The notes under the pieces: generated by a model
Seen by the model: only the letters and a program-made list of their open reading frames with translations
Database searches by the model: none
What the model was told of the DNA's origin: nothing
Made by a program: the position numbers and the translations under genes
In this document: piece by piece, positions 34,325 to 42,449 of the stretch
Layout: every line of letters begins with the position of its first letter
How positions within the stretch are numbered: the first letter of the stretch is position 1
Origin: an uncultured Succinivibrionaceae bacterium
Lineage (GTDB): Bacteria > Pseudomonadota > Gammaproteobacteria > Enterobacterales > Succinivibrionaceae
Length of the DNA: 42,449 bases
Assembly (NCBI GenBank): GCA_944393045.1
Contig: CALXYT010000016.1
Span: forward strand, 1 to 42,449
Direction: 5' to 3'

Positions 34325-34401
34325 GCCCTCTCAAATATCTCTTATCTTTAAAAGAGTTTTTTACTATAATTTGAGCGTTTTTATATCTAAGGAGAGTTTT
34401 G

Positions 34402-35970
34402 GTGTTTGATATGGCATGGGTTAATGACCCATCAGCATGGTTAGGTATGCTAACACTTATTATTATGGAAATAGTGTTAGGTATAGATAATTTAGTATTT
34501 ATTGCTATCCTAGCTTCTAAATTACCATTAAGAATGCAGGCACGGGCTCGCTATATGGGGTTAAGTTTAGCGTTACTTATTAGACTTGTGCTAATTTGCT
34601 TTATTTCCTGGATTGTGCAGCTCACACAACCACTATTTACTGTTTTTAATTTAGATATCTCTGTTCGAGATATAATTATGCTCCTTGGTGGTATTTTCTT
34701 ACTTTACAAGGCAACCCATGAACTTCATGAGAAACTTGAAGGGAAAGAAGGTTCAAACTCCTCCAAAGCAACTACCCATGCATTTTGGTTAGTAGTATCA
34801 CAAATAGTAGTACTTGATGCAGTATTCTCATTAGATTCCGTTATAACAGCAGTGGGTATGTGTGATCATGTCTTTATTATGATGTTCGCTGTTATTATTG
34901 CTATGGTAGTAATGGTTATTGCCTCCAAGCCTTTAACGCTCTTTGTAAGCAGTCACCCGACATTGATAATTCTTTGTTTAGGCTTCTTACTTATGATAGG
35001 CTTTAGTTTAATTGCTGAAGGTTTGCATATTCATGTACCTAAGGCTTACTTATATGCCGCTATTGGTTTCTCTATTCTTATTGAAATCTTAAATCAAATT
35101 GCTCGTAAAAATAGCTTAAAACTCTCTAAAGACTTAAAGGATAGCCGTGAACTTGCTGCAAGCTTAGTATTACGTATTTTAGGGTCAAAGAGTAAGAATC
35201 AATTTCAGTCTATTAAAGAATCAATTGTAGCTCCTCCTTCAGATGCAGTATTTGCGACCGAAGAGAAGAACTTAGTATCTCGCGTATTACAGCTTTCAGG
35301 TCAGCCGATTAGAGCGGTAATGACAGCTCGTCATGATGTTGAGATGATTGATATTACCTCTTCTAAGGAAGTAATTTCTCAGCAATTAGTCAATTCTACC
35401 CACTCTCATTTAGTTGCTTATAAAGATGGTAATCGTGATGCTCCAATAGGTATTGTTGCTAAATCTGATATTTTAAATCATTTAATCCATGATCCTAATA
35501 ATTTCAAGCTTGTTGATTTATTGCGTCAGCCACTATATGTACCAGAAACAGTAAGTGTACTTAAAGTGCTTGAGGAGGCTAAAGCTGCTAAAATCTATAC
35601 CATGTTAGTAGTAGATGAATTTGGTAATTATGAAGGTTTAGCAACTCTTAAGGATATCATGGAAGAGATTGCTGGTGATTTACCTGAAACCTCAGAAGTT
35701 TCAGATTGCGTAAAACTTACTGAAGATACATACATGGTAGAAGGTGATATTGCTTTAACTGAGCTTGAACGTCAAACAGGTTTTACGGTTGAGCAAAATG
35801 TCCATTACCATACTTTAGCTGGGTTTATTATGGAAACCTCACAAGCTTTACCAACACAAGATAGCGTCTTGGAAGTTAATGGCTGGTCGTTACGTATTGT
35901 ACGAGTAAATAATCATACTATTGAGACTGTTGAATTAAAGTACTTAAAAGCTAATAATGAACAGAAATAA
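34402..35970 (+). CDS. TerC-family membrane protein with CBS and CorC domains
   Basis: 522 aa. Residues 10-230 are a TerC-type membrane domain ([37 protein letters not shown], with membrane-embedded acidic residues). A CBS pair follows (about 290-410; [28 protein letters not shown]) and then a CorC/HlyC transporter-associated domain (about 430-515). This is the YoaE/YegH architecture. TerC proteins are linked to metal (Mn) export and membrane stress. GTG 34402 with AAGGAG 7 bases upstream is the best start; the internal ATG at 34411 is possible. Confidence 0.9.
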   Translation: MFDMAWVNDPSAWLGMLTLIIMEIVLGIDNLVFIAILASKLPLRMQARARYMGLSLALLIRLVLICFISWIVQLTQPLFTVFNLDISVRDIIMLLGGIFLLYKATHELHEKLEGKEGSNSSKATTHAFWLVVSQIVVLDAVFSLDSVITAVGMCDHVFIMMFAVIIAMVVMVIASKPLTLFVSSHPTLIILCLGFLLMIGFSLIAEGLHIHVPKAYLYAAIGFSILIEILNQIARKNSLKLSKDLKDSRELAASLVLRILGSKSKNQFQSIKESIVAPPSDAVFATEEKNLVSRVLQLSGQPIRAVMTARHDVEMIDITSSKEVISQQLVNSTHSHLVAYKDGNRDAPIGIVAKSDILNHLIHDPNNFKLVDLLRQPLYVPETVSVLKVLEEAKAAKIYTMLVVDEFGNYEGLATLKDIMEEIAGDLPETSEVSDCVKLTEDTYMVEGDIALTELERQTGFTVEQNVHYHTLAGFIMETSQALPTQDSVLEVNGWSLRIVRVNNHTIETVELKYLKANNEQK

Positions 35971-35983
35971 AAACTTACTAATG

Positions 35984-36019
35984 AACAACTTTAAGGAAGG
36001 CTTCTTCCTTAAAGTTGTT
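35984..36019. terminator. Perfect 16-bp hairpin after the TerC gene
   Basis: AACAACTTTAAGGAAG (35984-35999), GCTT loop, then the exact complement (36004-36019). It lacks a T tract, so it is either a factor-assisted terminator or an mRNA 3'-end stabiliser. Confidence 0.55.
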
Positions 36020-36139
36020 AAGCAAAAGAGTTATTACCATTAAATAATTAAGTCTTAACAATAGTAACAAATACCTCCTAACATAAAAATAAATTCGAGT
36101 AATTATTACTAATGGCAATAAGAGCAGGTGGAAGCAGTA

Positions 36140-38212
36140 ATGATACAAATAACTAAACAAACGATTAATAACTTCTTAAAAGTTAGAGAACATGAAGTAA
36201 TATTATTTTTTTTATGTTTAGTTGCCATTGCTTTTTCCTTTATCAATCCTTTATGGTTTAATCAAGCTCCGGGGCAAGATGCCTCGGTTTTTGCACTAAT
36301 CGGCAAGATGTGGGCAAATGGTCAGGTTCCTTATCGAGATATGATCGATATTTACGGGCCTGGCATTTTCTTTATTGATATGATTGGTTATTGCATAGGT
36401 GGTTATCCTGGCATAGCGTTTATAGAGGCGCTATGTCTAGTCTTTGGGGTAATAAGTTTAGATTTAGCCCTGCGCTTATTTAAATTTAGTCCATTAGCTC
36501 GTTTCTGTTCTATTGTAGTAGTAATCTCCTTATTAGGTCTAAGGTATTACTACGGTAATATGACCGAGGATTACGCCCTTTATTTTGCAATGATTGCAAG
36601 TTATCCTTTTGCCTGGTTATATTATTACGGCAGATTTAATTGGTTAATCGCCATAATTCCTGCCTTTATGTTTGCCCTTACCATTTCCATGCGCATAACT
36701 AATGGGGCTTATTTTATTGCCTGGTATTTAATGCTTATGGCATATTTTTATGCAAATGGTAAGAGTTTAAATATGCTTAAATTACTCTTAAGCATAATTA
36801 TTGGGTTGGTAGTAGTTTTTGCAGGATTTGCGCTTTATTTTAGTTATAAAGATGAGTCTTTATTAGAAAAAGTCAGCTATTATAGTTTATTTGTTGGTAA
36901 TGGTAGTAATTTTAGTACTGAACACTTAGCCATAGGTTTAGTAGGTTTCTTACGTACTGGTCTTTGGATTGTACTAGCAGGTTTTTATATACTATTACGT
37001 AAATATAAACAAAGCTTAATCATTAAAGATAGCAGAAAAGATAGTTTCTGGTTTATTTTATATTTATCATTAGGTGTGTTCTTTACTTGGGTATTTAATA
37101 GCTTAGCAGGTGAATTACATGATCATTATGATCAGTTGTATCTGCCATTTATGTTTATCCCTCTTGCCTTTTTAATGCATCGCTATCTCCATATCACTCG
37201 TGATATCACTATTAGTTTCTTAACAATTGTGGGATTAATTGTATTTTTAGTGATGGAGCATATCTTATGGGGATGGAGTCATGGCGTTCCAGCCTTATCA
37301 GAAGTATTTGGTCATATAGTAATTGATGCTCTATGCGCGGCTATTGTTTGTTTGATGCTATTTATCGTACGTAAAAAAATAGGTGCTTATCGTCATAACC
37401 ATACATTTTTCTTATGCTTAAGTATTGCGATAACTTTAGTATTAAGTATTTATACATTAGTCTTAGGGCCATACTTAGGTAAACCAAAAGATTTTATCAC
37501 ACAGAATATTGTAGATATTGTGGTAGAGAATACTAATCCAGGTGATTTAATTTGGGTAGATTTTGATAAACCACAATATTACATTTGGACCGATAGAATG
37601 CCTGTTGCTCCAACTTTATTTAGATCAGAGGTTAATCCTGGCTATGATGTAAAGCAGCAGGTATTAAAAGGAATAATGTACTTTAAGCCAACCTTTGTGA
37701 TTACTGATCCTGAGGTTATTAAAGCATTTATTTCCTCTGATATCAAAGAAAAAATCTATGAATTAAGTGAAAGAGAGCTTTATACCTACATTACTACTAA
37801 TTATGTTGAGGTAGTAGATGGGCTGTTTGTAGCAAAACCTGAGCTTAAAAAAATAAAAAAATCCAAGGTGAAAGCTGATTTACGCAACCATAAAGAAACA
37901 GCAAAAGCCTTAGAGGAAGCCAAAAAAGCAAACATTTTTACACCTAGGGAAGAAGGATCATTAGTAGAAAATAAAAATAATCAAAGTACTACCAGTAATA
38001 CTACTGATAATAACAGTACAAGTACTAACACCGCATCTGCAAAGGACGACATTAAAGAAGAAAGTTCAGATAGTGAGGTAATATTGCTTGATAATGGTCT
38101 TGAGCTTACGGAAAAGACTGAGTCTCAAACCTTTACTGAAAATGATTCACCTAAAAATGATGAGCAAAAAGAGCAAGGGAAACAAGAAGAGTTAATCTTG
38201 CCTTTAAGATAA
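36140..38212 (+). CDS. Multi-pass membrane protein, GT-C glycosyltransferase-like
   Basis: 690 aa with about 11 membrane helices over residues 20-420. The first large loop contains GQDASVFALIGKMWANGQVP, then YRDMIDIYGPGIFF, the Asp-bearing loop typical of GT39/ArnT-like GT-C enzymes that use polyprenyl-phosphate sugars. A periplasmic domain (about 430-570) precedes a Lys-rich then Asn/Thr/Ser/Glu-rich disordered tail (about 580-690). The gene stands alone, without sugar-pathway neighbours. The fold call is from the loop pattern and topology, and substrate is unknown. Start ATG 36140 follows AGGTGG by 9 bases; the GTG at 36128 overlaps that site. Confidence 0.6.
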   Translation: MIQITKQTINNFLKVREHEVILFFLCLVAIAFSFINPLWFNQAPGQDASVFALIGKMWANGQVPYRDMIDIYGPGIFFIDMIGYCIGGYPGIAFIEALCLVFGVISLDLALRLFKFSPLARFCSIVVVISLLGLRYYYGNMTEDYALYFAMIASYPFAWLYYYGRFNWLIAIIPAFMFALTISMRITNGAYFIAWYLMLMAYFYANGKSLNMLKLLLSIIIGLVVVFAGFALYFSYKDESLLEKVSYYSLFVGNGSNFSTEHLAIGLVGFLRTGLWIVLAGFYILLRKYKQSLIIKDSRKDSFWFILYLSLGVFFTWVFNSLAGELHDHYDQLYLPFMFIPLAFLMHRYLHITRDITISFLTIVGLIVFLVMEHILWGWSHGVPALSEVFGHIVIDALCAAIVCLMLFIVRKKIGAYRHNHTFFLCLSIAITLVLSIYTLVLGPYLGKPKDFITQNIVDIVVENTNPGDLIWVDFDKPQYYIWTDRMPVAPTLFRSEVNPGYDVKQQVLKGIMYFKPTFVITDPEVIKAFISSDIKEKIYELSERELYTYITTNYVEVVDGLFVAKPELKKIKKSKVKADLRNHKETAKALEEAKKANIFTPREEGSLVENKNNQSTTSNTTDNNSTSTNTASAKDDIKEESSDSEVILLDNGLELTEKTESQTFTENDSPKNDEQKEQGKQEELILPLR

Positions 38213-38428
38213 AAAACAGTAGTTATTAAATAAGTTATAGCGTAAAACTGAAAACAGCTGAAAATAACTGCACAAAAAACGATAATTACGAGCACGATAA
38301 ATACCAATAAACACAAAATCGTCAATAGCTAAAATGCTAATAGGGACTGGACTTTTTCAGTAAGTTTCACTCCCTTTTTTAAAAGTTTAAAAAACTTAAG
38401 TTAAAAGCAAATGTTTACGAATTTCTTC

Positions 38429-38457
38429 TTTGCCCCAAAATTGTGATACGGTATGAT
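38429..38457 (+). promoter_or_regulatory. Candidate promoter of the first NSS transporter
   Basis: -35 TTTGCC, 17-base spacer, -10 TATGAT, about 75 bases before the start codon. The rest of the 320-base gap holds nothing else I can recognise. Confidence 0.45.
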
Positions 38458-38533
38458 ATATGCAAAAGAAAAATTCGTACGATTAAGTAGTAACTAAAAA
38501 ACATTACTACTTCTTGCAAGAAGGATATTTTTT

Positions 38534-39931
38534 ATGAAAGAATTGCATCCTATCGGAAAAGGAACCAGGGAGCTGTTATCATCACGCCTTGGTTTTATTT
38601 TAATAGCTGCAGGTTGTGCCATAGGTTTAGGTAATGTCTGGCGTTTTCCGTATATTACCGGTCAATATGGTGGTGCAGTATTTGTAGGTGTATATATTCT
38701 TTGTTTACTAGCATTTGGCCTTCCTTGTGTAATGCTAGAACTATCCTTAGGTAGAGCTACTCATAAGAGTGTGGCAGGAGCTTTTGAGGCAGTTGAACCA
38801 AGAGGTACAAAATGGCACTGGGCAAAATATGGCATTATTCTTTCACCATTTGTGATTCTGTGTTTTTATACGGTCCTAACAGGATGGTTATTATATTACA
38901 TAGTCCATATCGCAACTGGCGAGCTTTCAGGGCTTTCGCATTTACCGCTTAATGACTTAAAGCAAGAGGTGGCAGGTAGATTTGAGGCGCTTAAAGCTGA
39001 TGCTGCAACCATGCTTTCATATACTATCATTGTGGTTACTTTAGGTATTTTAGTGGTTGCCCGAGGTGTACAAAAAGGTGTTGAGAATGTAACCAGACCT
39101 TTAATGATATTTTTATTTATCACGCTTATATCTCTTGCCGTTTACGCTTTGACTTTGGACGGAGCCTGGGAAGGGGTAAAGTATTATCTCTATCCGGATT
39201 TTGAGAAAGTTAATGAGGTAGGCTGGGCAACGGTAATCTTTGCAGCAATAAATCAGGCATTTTTCTCTTTAACTGTTGGTCAAGGTTCGTTACTAATTTT
39301 TGGGAGTTACATAAAAAAGGAACGAGCTTTAGCTACTGAGGCTGCTATTATTACCTCCCTTGATTTATCAGTGGCGATTATTGCAGGTTTTATAGTTTTT
39401 CCGGTATGTTTTAGTTTTGGGATTGCCCCAAATCAGGGACCAGACTTACTTTTTAATAGTATGCTTACTGTTTTTGCATCTATGGAATATGGTAGAGTAG
39501 TAGGAACATTATTCTTTGTCTTTATGTTCTTTGCTGCTTTCACCTCAGTAATTACTGTTATGGAAACTTTAATAGGACCTGTTATTGAGTTATTTAAGAT
39601 TTCACGAAGATTGGCAGTATTTATTTGTTATATCTTAATTTCTTTAAGTACTATTCCATGCGTGTTAGGGTTTAATTATTGGCAAGATATTAAACCATTA
39701 GGCATGAATATATTATCTTTTGAGGACTTTATTTTAAGTAATAACTTCTTCCCGATTGGTGCATTCTTCTTAATCTCCTTTATTGTATGGGGCTGGGGTA
39801 TTAAGAATAGTTTAGCGGAGGTTAATACAGGTAAAGGCTTAAAAGTACCTGCATGGTTTAGATACTATGTATATGTTTTACCAGCTATTATTGCTATTAT
39901 CTTTATTCAAGGTTATAAAGATAGTTTTTAA
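38534..39931 (+). CDS. Na+-dependent NSS (SNF) family transporter, copy 1
   Basis: A 465-aa sodium symporter of the LeuT/MhsT family. The start LLSSRLGFILIAAGCAIGLG then NVWRFPYITGQ is the TM1 signature with the unwound Na+/substrate site; GQGSLLIFGSYI is the TM6 region; about 11-12 helices in total. Bacterial members take up amino acids such as Trp, Tyr, Leu or Ala, and substrate cannot be told. AAGGAT lies 9 bases before the ATG. A near-identical-architecture paralogue follows after 151 bases. Confidence 0.93.
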   Translation: MKELHPIGKGTRELLSSRLGFILIAAGCAIGLGNVWRFPYITGQYGGAVFVGVYILCLLAFGLPCVMLELSLGRATHKSVAGAFEAVEPRGTKWHWAKYGIILSPFVILCFYTVLTGWLLYYIVHIATGELSGLSHLPLNDLKQEVAGRFEALKADAATMLSYTIIVVTLGILVVARGVQKGVENVTRPLMIFLFITLISLAVYALTLDGAWEGVKYYLYPDFEKVNEVGWATVIFAAINQAFFSLTVGQGSLLIFGSYIKKERALATEAAIITSLDLSVAIIAGFIVFPVCFSFGIAPNQGPDLLFNSMLTVFASMEYGRVVGTLFFVFMFFAAFTSVITVMETLIGPVIELFKISRRLAVFICYILISLSTIPCVLGFNYWQDIKPLGMNILSFEDFILSNNFFPIGAFFLISFIVWGWGIKNSLAEVNTGKGLKVPAWFRYYVYVLPAIIAIIFIQGYKDSF

Positions 39932-39937
39932 AAAACT

Positions 39938-39970
39938 TAGGGGTAGCTGTGCTGCTCCTATTATTTTTTT
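39938..39970 (+). terminator. Terminator between the two NSS genes
   Basis: A 10-bp stem TAGGGGTAGC / GCTGCTCCTA with two G-T pairs is followed by TTATTTTTTT. Copy 2 must then have its own promoter in the next 110 bases. Confidence 0.8.
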
Positions 39971-40082
39971 AACTCTTTAAGATAATATTGACAATAGAAA
40001 CAATAATAACAATTGAACAATTCCAAACAATAAAACATTAAAAATCAAAGCAAAAGTAAAAAAGTATAAGGCCTGGTTTGTT

Positions 40083-41519
40083 ATGAGATCTACAAATGTA
40101 GTAAGTCAAGGAGCAAGAGAATTATTATCTTCTCGTCTTGGTTTTATTTTAATTGCTGCAGGTTGTGCTATCGGCTTAGGTAATGTTTGGCGTTTTCCGT
40201 ATATTACCGGGCAAAACGGTGGGGCAATTTTTGTGGGAATCTATGTGCTTTGTTTGCTCGCATTAGGTATTCCTTGTGTTATGGTAGAACTTGCCTTAGG
40301 TAGAGCTTCGCAAAGTAGTATCACCAGAGCTTTTGATAAAATCGAGAATAAAGGCAGTAAATGGCATTTAGCTAAGTATCCTATGATGATAGGTCCTTAT
40401 GTCCTAATGTCTTATTATACTGTGTTAACAGGTTGGCTGCTTTATTATGTTATTGCGCTAGCTTCTGGTGATTTTGTAGAAATTTCTCAGAAAGCTACTT
40501 CTAATGGTGGTCAAATTTCCCTTGATGTTATTCGTGAAGGGGTAACACAGAAGTTTTTAGCTTTATTAGGTAATCCTGCCATAATGGCAAGTTTAACTAT
40601 TATGGTTATCACAGGAGCTATCTTAATCTGCGCTCGAGGAGTCCAGAAAGGGGTAGAGTTTATTACTAAGCCTTTAATGTTAATTTTATTATTTTTATTA
40701 ACGGCACTGGCAATCTACTCAGTTACCTTAGATGGAGCTTCTGAAGGAATAAAGTATTACTTATCACCTAATCTTTCGAAGATTGAAGAGGTGGGGTGGA
40801 TTAAAGTTATATACGAGGCACTTAATCAAGCATTCTTTACCTTAAGTGTTGGTCAAGGTTCGTTACTGATTTTTGGGAGTTATATTAATAAACAAAAAAC
40901 TCTCGCAACTGAATCAATAATTATCGGTAGCCTTGATACCTTTGTGGCACTTATGGCAGGTTTAATAATATTCCCAGTATGTTTTAGTTTTGGGATAAAT
41001 CCTGAAAGTGGTCCTGCACTCTTATTTGAGAGCATGTTAAGTGTCTTTACTGCCATGGAATATGGTCAAATTGCAGGTACTATCTTCTTTATCTTTATGT
41101 TCTTTGCTGCCTTTACTACAGTAATTGCAGTGATTGAAAGTATTATTGCGTTAACTATTGAGCAGTTTAATACTACAAGACGCTTTGCAGTATTTATTAA
41201 CTTTATCATTATTTCTTTAATATCAATGCCTTGTGTATTAGGCTTTAATCTATGGTCTCATATTACCCCATTAGGCGAAGGGTCTACTATCTTAGATTTT
41301 GAGGATTTTATAGTAAGTAATAATATCTTACCGTTTGGTGCATTATATTTTGTACTATTCTGTATCTTCGGTTGGGGCTATAAGAATTGTTTTGCGGAAA
41401 TAAATGAAGGTTCTGGTATTAAGTTACCTCGTTTTTATAAATATTACTTTATCTTTGTTTTGCCAGTAATTATCGGTATAATCTTAATATATGGTTATAT
41501 TGCTAAATTTACAAGCTAA
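40083..41519 (+). CDS. Na+-dependent NSS (SNF) family transporter, copy 2
   Basis: A 478-aa paralogue of the preceding gene, colinear over its whole length. The TM1 block (SSRLGFILIAAGCAIGLG) is identical in protein, and GQGSLLIFGSYI and FIFMFFAAFT are conserved. The segments around TM3-TM4 (IALASGDFVEISQKATSNGG against IATGELSGLSHLPLNDLK) and the last helix differ, so the pair probably has different substrates or affinities. No strong ribosome site is visible. An intact full-length gene. Confidence 0.93.
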   Translation: MRSTNVVSQGARELLSSRLGFILIAAGCAIGLGNVWRFPYITGQNGGAIFVGIYVLCLLALGIPCVMVELALGRASQSSITRAFDKIENKGSKWHLAKYPMMIGPYVLMSYYTVLTGWLLYYVIALASGDFVEISQKATSNGGQISLDVIREGVTQKFLALLGNPAIMASLTIMVITGAILICARGVQKGVEFITKPLMLILLFLLTALAIYSVTLDGASEGIKYYLSPNLSKIEEVGWIKVIYEALNQAFFTLSVGQGSLLIFGSYINKQKTLATESIIIGSLDTFVALMAGLIIFPVCFSFGINPESGPALLFESMLSVFTAMEYGQIAGTIFFIFMFFAAFTTVIAVIESIIALTIEQFNTTRRFAVFINFIIISLISMPCVLGFNLWSHITPLGEGSTILDFEDFIVSNNILPFGALYFVLFCIFGWGYKNCFAEINEGSGIKLPRFYKYYFIFVLPVIIGIILIYGYIAKFTS

Positions 41520-41548
41520 GTAACATAAAGATCAAATACATACAAGAT

Positions 41549-41580
41549 TGGGGCAAAATCATTAAACTGCCCATTTTTTG
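41549..41580 (+). terminator. Candidate terminator of NSS copy 2
   Basis: Stem GGGGCA / TGCCC with a bulge and a 12-base loop, followed by ATTTTTTG. Confidence 0.45.
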
Positions 41581-41628
41581 TATGGAGAAGGTATACCAAA
41601 AATTTAAATCCCCAAACTACCTTCTTTT

Positions 41629-42046
41629 ATGGTCATTAAAAATGTAGGCATGCCTATGTAACCACTTATAAGATTGTCCGGAGTAGAGAGCATAGATAAC
41701 CAGGAAGGAGTTCCTGGTGATAATAAAACAGCAGGTAAGATTATTGGTGGCTCTCTGGAAGGGGATTAAGGGGCTGATGATTTTATTGAGCAATACGCTC
41801 AATTACAGAACTTAATAGCTATTCGATACTTTAAGGGTATGCAAGGCACTAAAAAGTTTATGACATAAAGTTTGAGGAAAAGGGGAAAGTAAATACCAAC
41901 ACCACAAACCAAAAAAAGCACTAAAAGACTTTATCTTTCTAACTGATGCTCTTAACTTACCAAGATATTATCTAGGTGGGAGCTTCGCATTAGATAACAT
42001 TATCGCTAATACTCCATTTTTAGAGTATGTGAAAATTTTTCTGTAA
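41629..42046 (+). pseudogene. Decayed coding sequence, family not recognised
   Basis: Coding-like pieces read in order but broken by stops and a frameshift. Frame of 41629: ESIDNQEGVPGDNKTAGKII and GADDFIEQYAQLQNLIAIRY. After a +1 shift, frame of 41918: ALKDFIFLTDALNLPRYYLG followed by GSFALDNIIANTPFLEYVKI. The composition is ordinary protein, so this is a dead chromosomal gene, perhaps disrupted when the adjacent IS256-type element arrived. I do not recognise the family. Confidence 0.5.
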
Positions 42047-42074
42047 ATAGAAAAACATCCTGAGAATTTTTTAA

Positions 42075-42098
42075 AGCAGTGACCTTCCGGTTACTGCT
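42075..42098. repeat. Inverted repeat near the IS256-type element end
   Basis: AGCAGTGACC / GGTTACTGCT (one mismatch) with a 4-base loop, followed by TTGTGTAATTA. The latter resembles the inner part of IS256-type terminal repeats, so the element's outer end may lie around here. The boundary is a guess. Confidence 0.4.
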
Positions 42099-42259
42099 GT
42101 TGTGTAATTAATATACCTTTTTGTTTTTATAAGTCAAGATTTATATTCTATAAATAAAATAGTCAATTATTTCTATTGAAATTTAACTATTTTTATTAAG
42201 AAAAACAAAATAATCCTAGGACAGAAGTTTTAGCTTCCGTCTCTTGTTAGTACCGAAAA

Positions 42260-42449
42260 TCAGTAAGGTAATCGACCTTCATACATTATCTGAAATTCAC
42301 CGTAAACTACTCCCCAGTTTTTTAGAGGCATGGTCCATTTTTTGGTCGCCTCAAAAGTGGAAAGATACAAGGCCTTAAGTAGTGCCTGGTCGCTTGGAAA
42401 TACGCTTCTTTGGCGATTCAGTTTGCGATAAGACGCATTAAGACTTTCA
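42260..42449 (-). mobile_element. IS256-family transposase, C-terminal end (runs off window)
   Basis: 62 in-frame codons read from the window edge to a stop at 42260-42262: ESLNASYRKLNRQRSVFPSD, then LYLSTFEATKKWTMPLKNWG and EFQIMYEGR. ATKKWTMPLKNWG and the MYEGR end are the C-terminal signature of IS256/mutator-type transposases. The DDE catalytic residues lie outside the window. Whether the element is intact cannot be judged. Confidence 0.85.

Noticed and set aside
41617-41802. 61-aa minus-strand ORF after the second NSS gene
   Set aside because: It has no ribosome site, and the plus strand of the same bases has the more protein-like remnant.
1-42449. CRISPR array, tRNA genes, restriction or abortive-infection operon
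   Set aside because: I looked for regular spaced repeats, cloverleaf-type sequences and known defence motifs on both strands and saw none that hold up.

Overview
The window is AT-rich DNA from a gammaproteobacterium. The best marker is a chromosomal block with zapA, a recognisable 6S RNA and the 5-formyltetrahydrofolate cyclo-ligase gene in their usual order, with rpiA nearby and rluB following. The low GC content and gene set fit Pasteurellales/Psittacicellaceae, Orbales or Succinivibrionaceae-type hosts, but I cannot name a genus.

Region 1 (1 to about 28.4 kb) is a nearly complete conjugation system with the same gene order as the IncP plasmid RP4, in strongly AT-shifted sequence. The Tra1 half has traK-traL-traM on the minus strand, an oriT (about 3.2 kb), then traJ-traI-(new Cys-rich gene)-traG-traF-traE-traD-traC on the plus strand. 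The Trb half is one minus-strand operon, trbB-C-D-E-F-G-H-I-J-L1-L2-M, convergent with Tra1. Upstream of trbB, on the same strand, lie a small lipoprotein gene and a double-HTH regulator; by position they are candidates for entry exclusion (TrbK-like) and for the TrbA-type master repressor. TraI, TraJ and TraK act on oriT, TraG couples the nicked DNA to the Trb channel, TraF matures the TrbC pilin, and TraE/TraC (topoisomerase III; ArdC-DUF5710-TOPRIM primase) handle DNA metabolism. RP4 genes I do not find are trbK at its usual place, trbN, traH and any replication or integration gene. The left end runs off the window and holds a decayed DUF2335-type gene and two unannotated micro-membrane-protein genes with a good promoter.

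Region 2 (28.4 to 42.4 kb) is chromosome: rpiA, a small HTH gene, a 1.3 kb decayed gap, zapA, ssrS (6S RNA), fau/ygfA, rluB, a TerC/CBS/CorC membrane protein, a GT-C-like multi-pass membrane protein, and two tandem Na+-dependent NSS-family transporters. The window ends in a decayed coding stretch and the 3' end of an IS256-family transposase.

The junction between conjugation module and chromosome lies in the 117 bases between the regulator and the 3' end of rpiA. The module therefore appears integrated here, or there is an assembly join. No integrase or att site could be shown inside the window.
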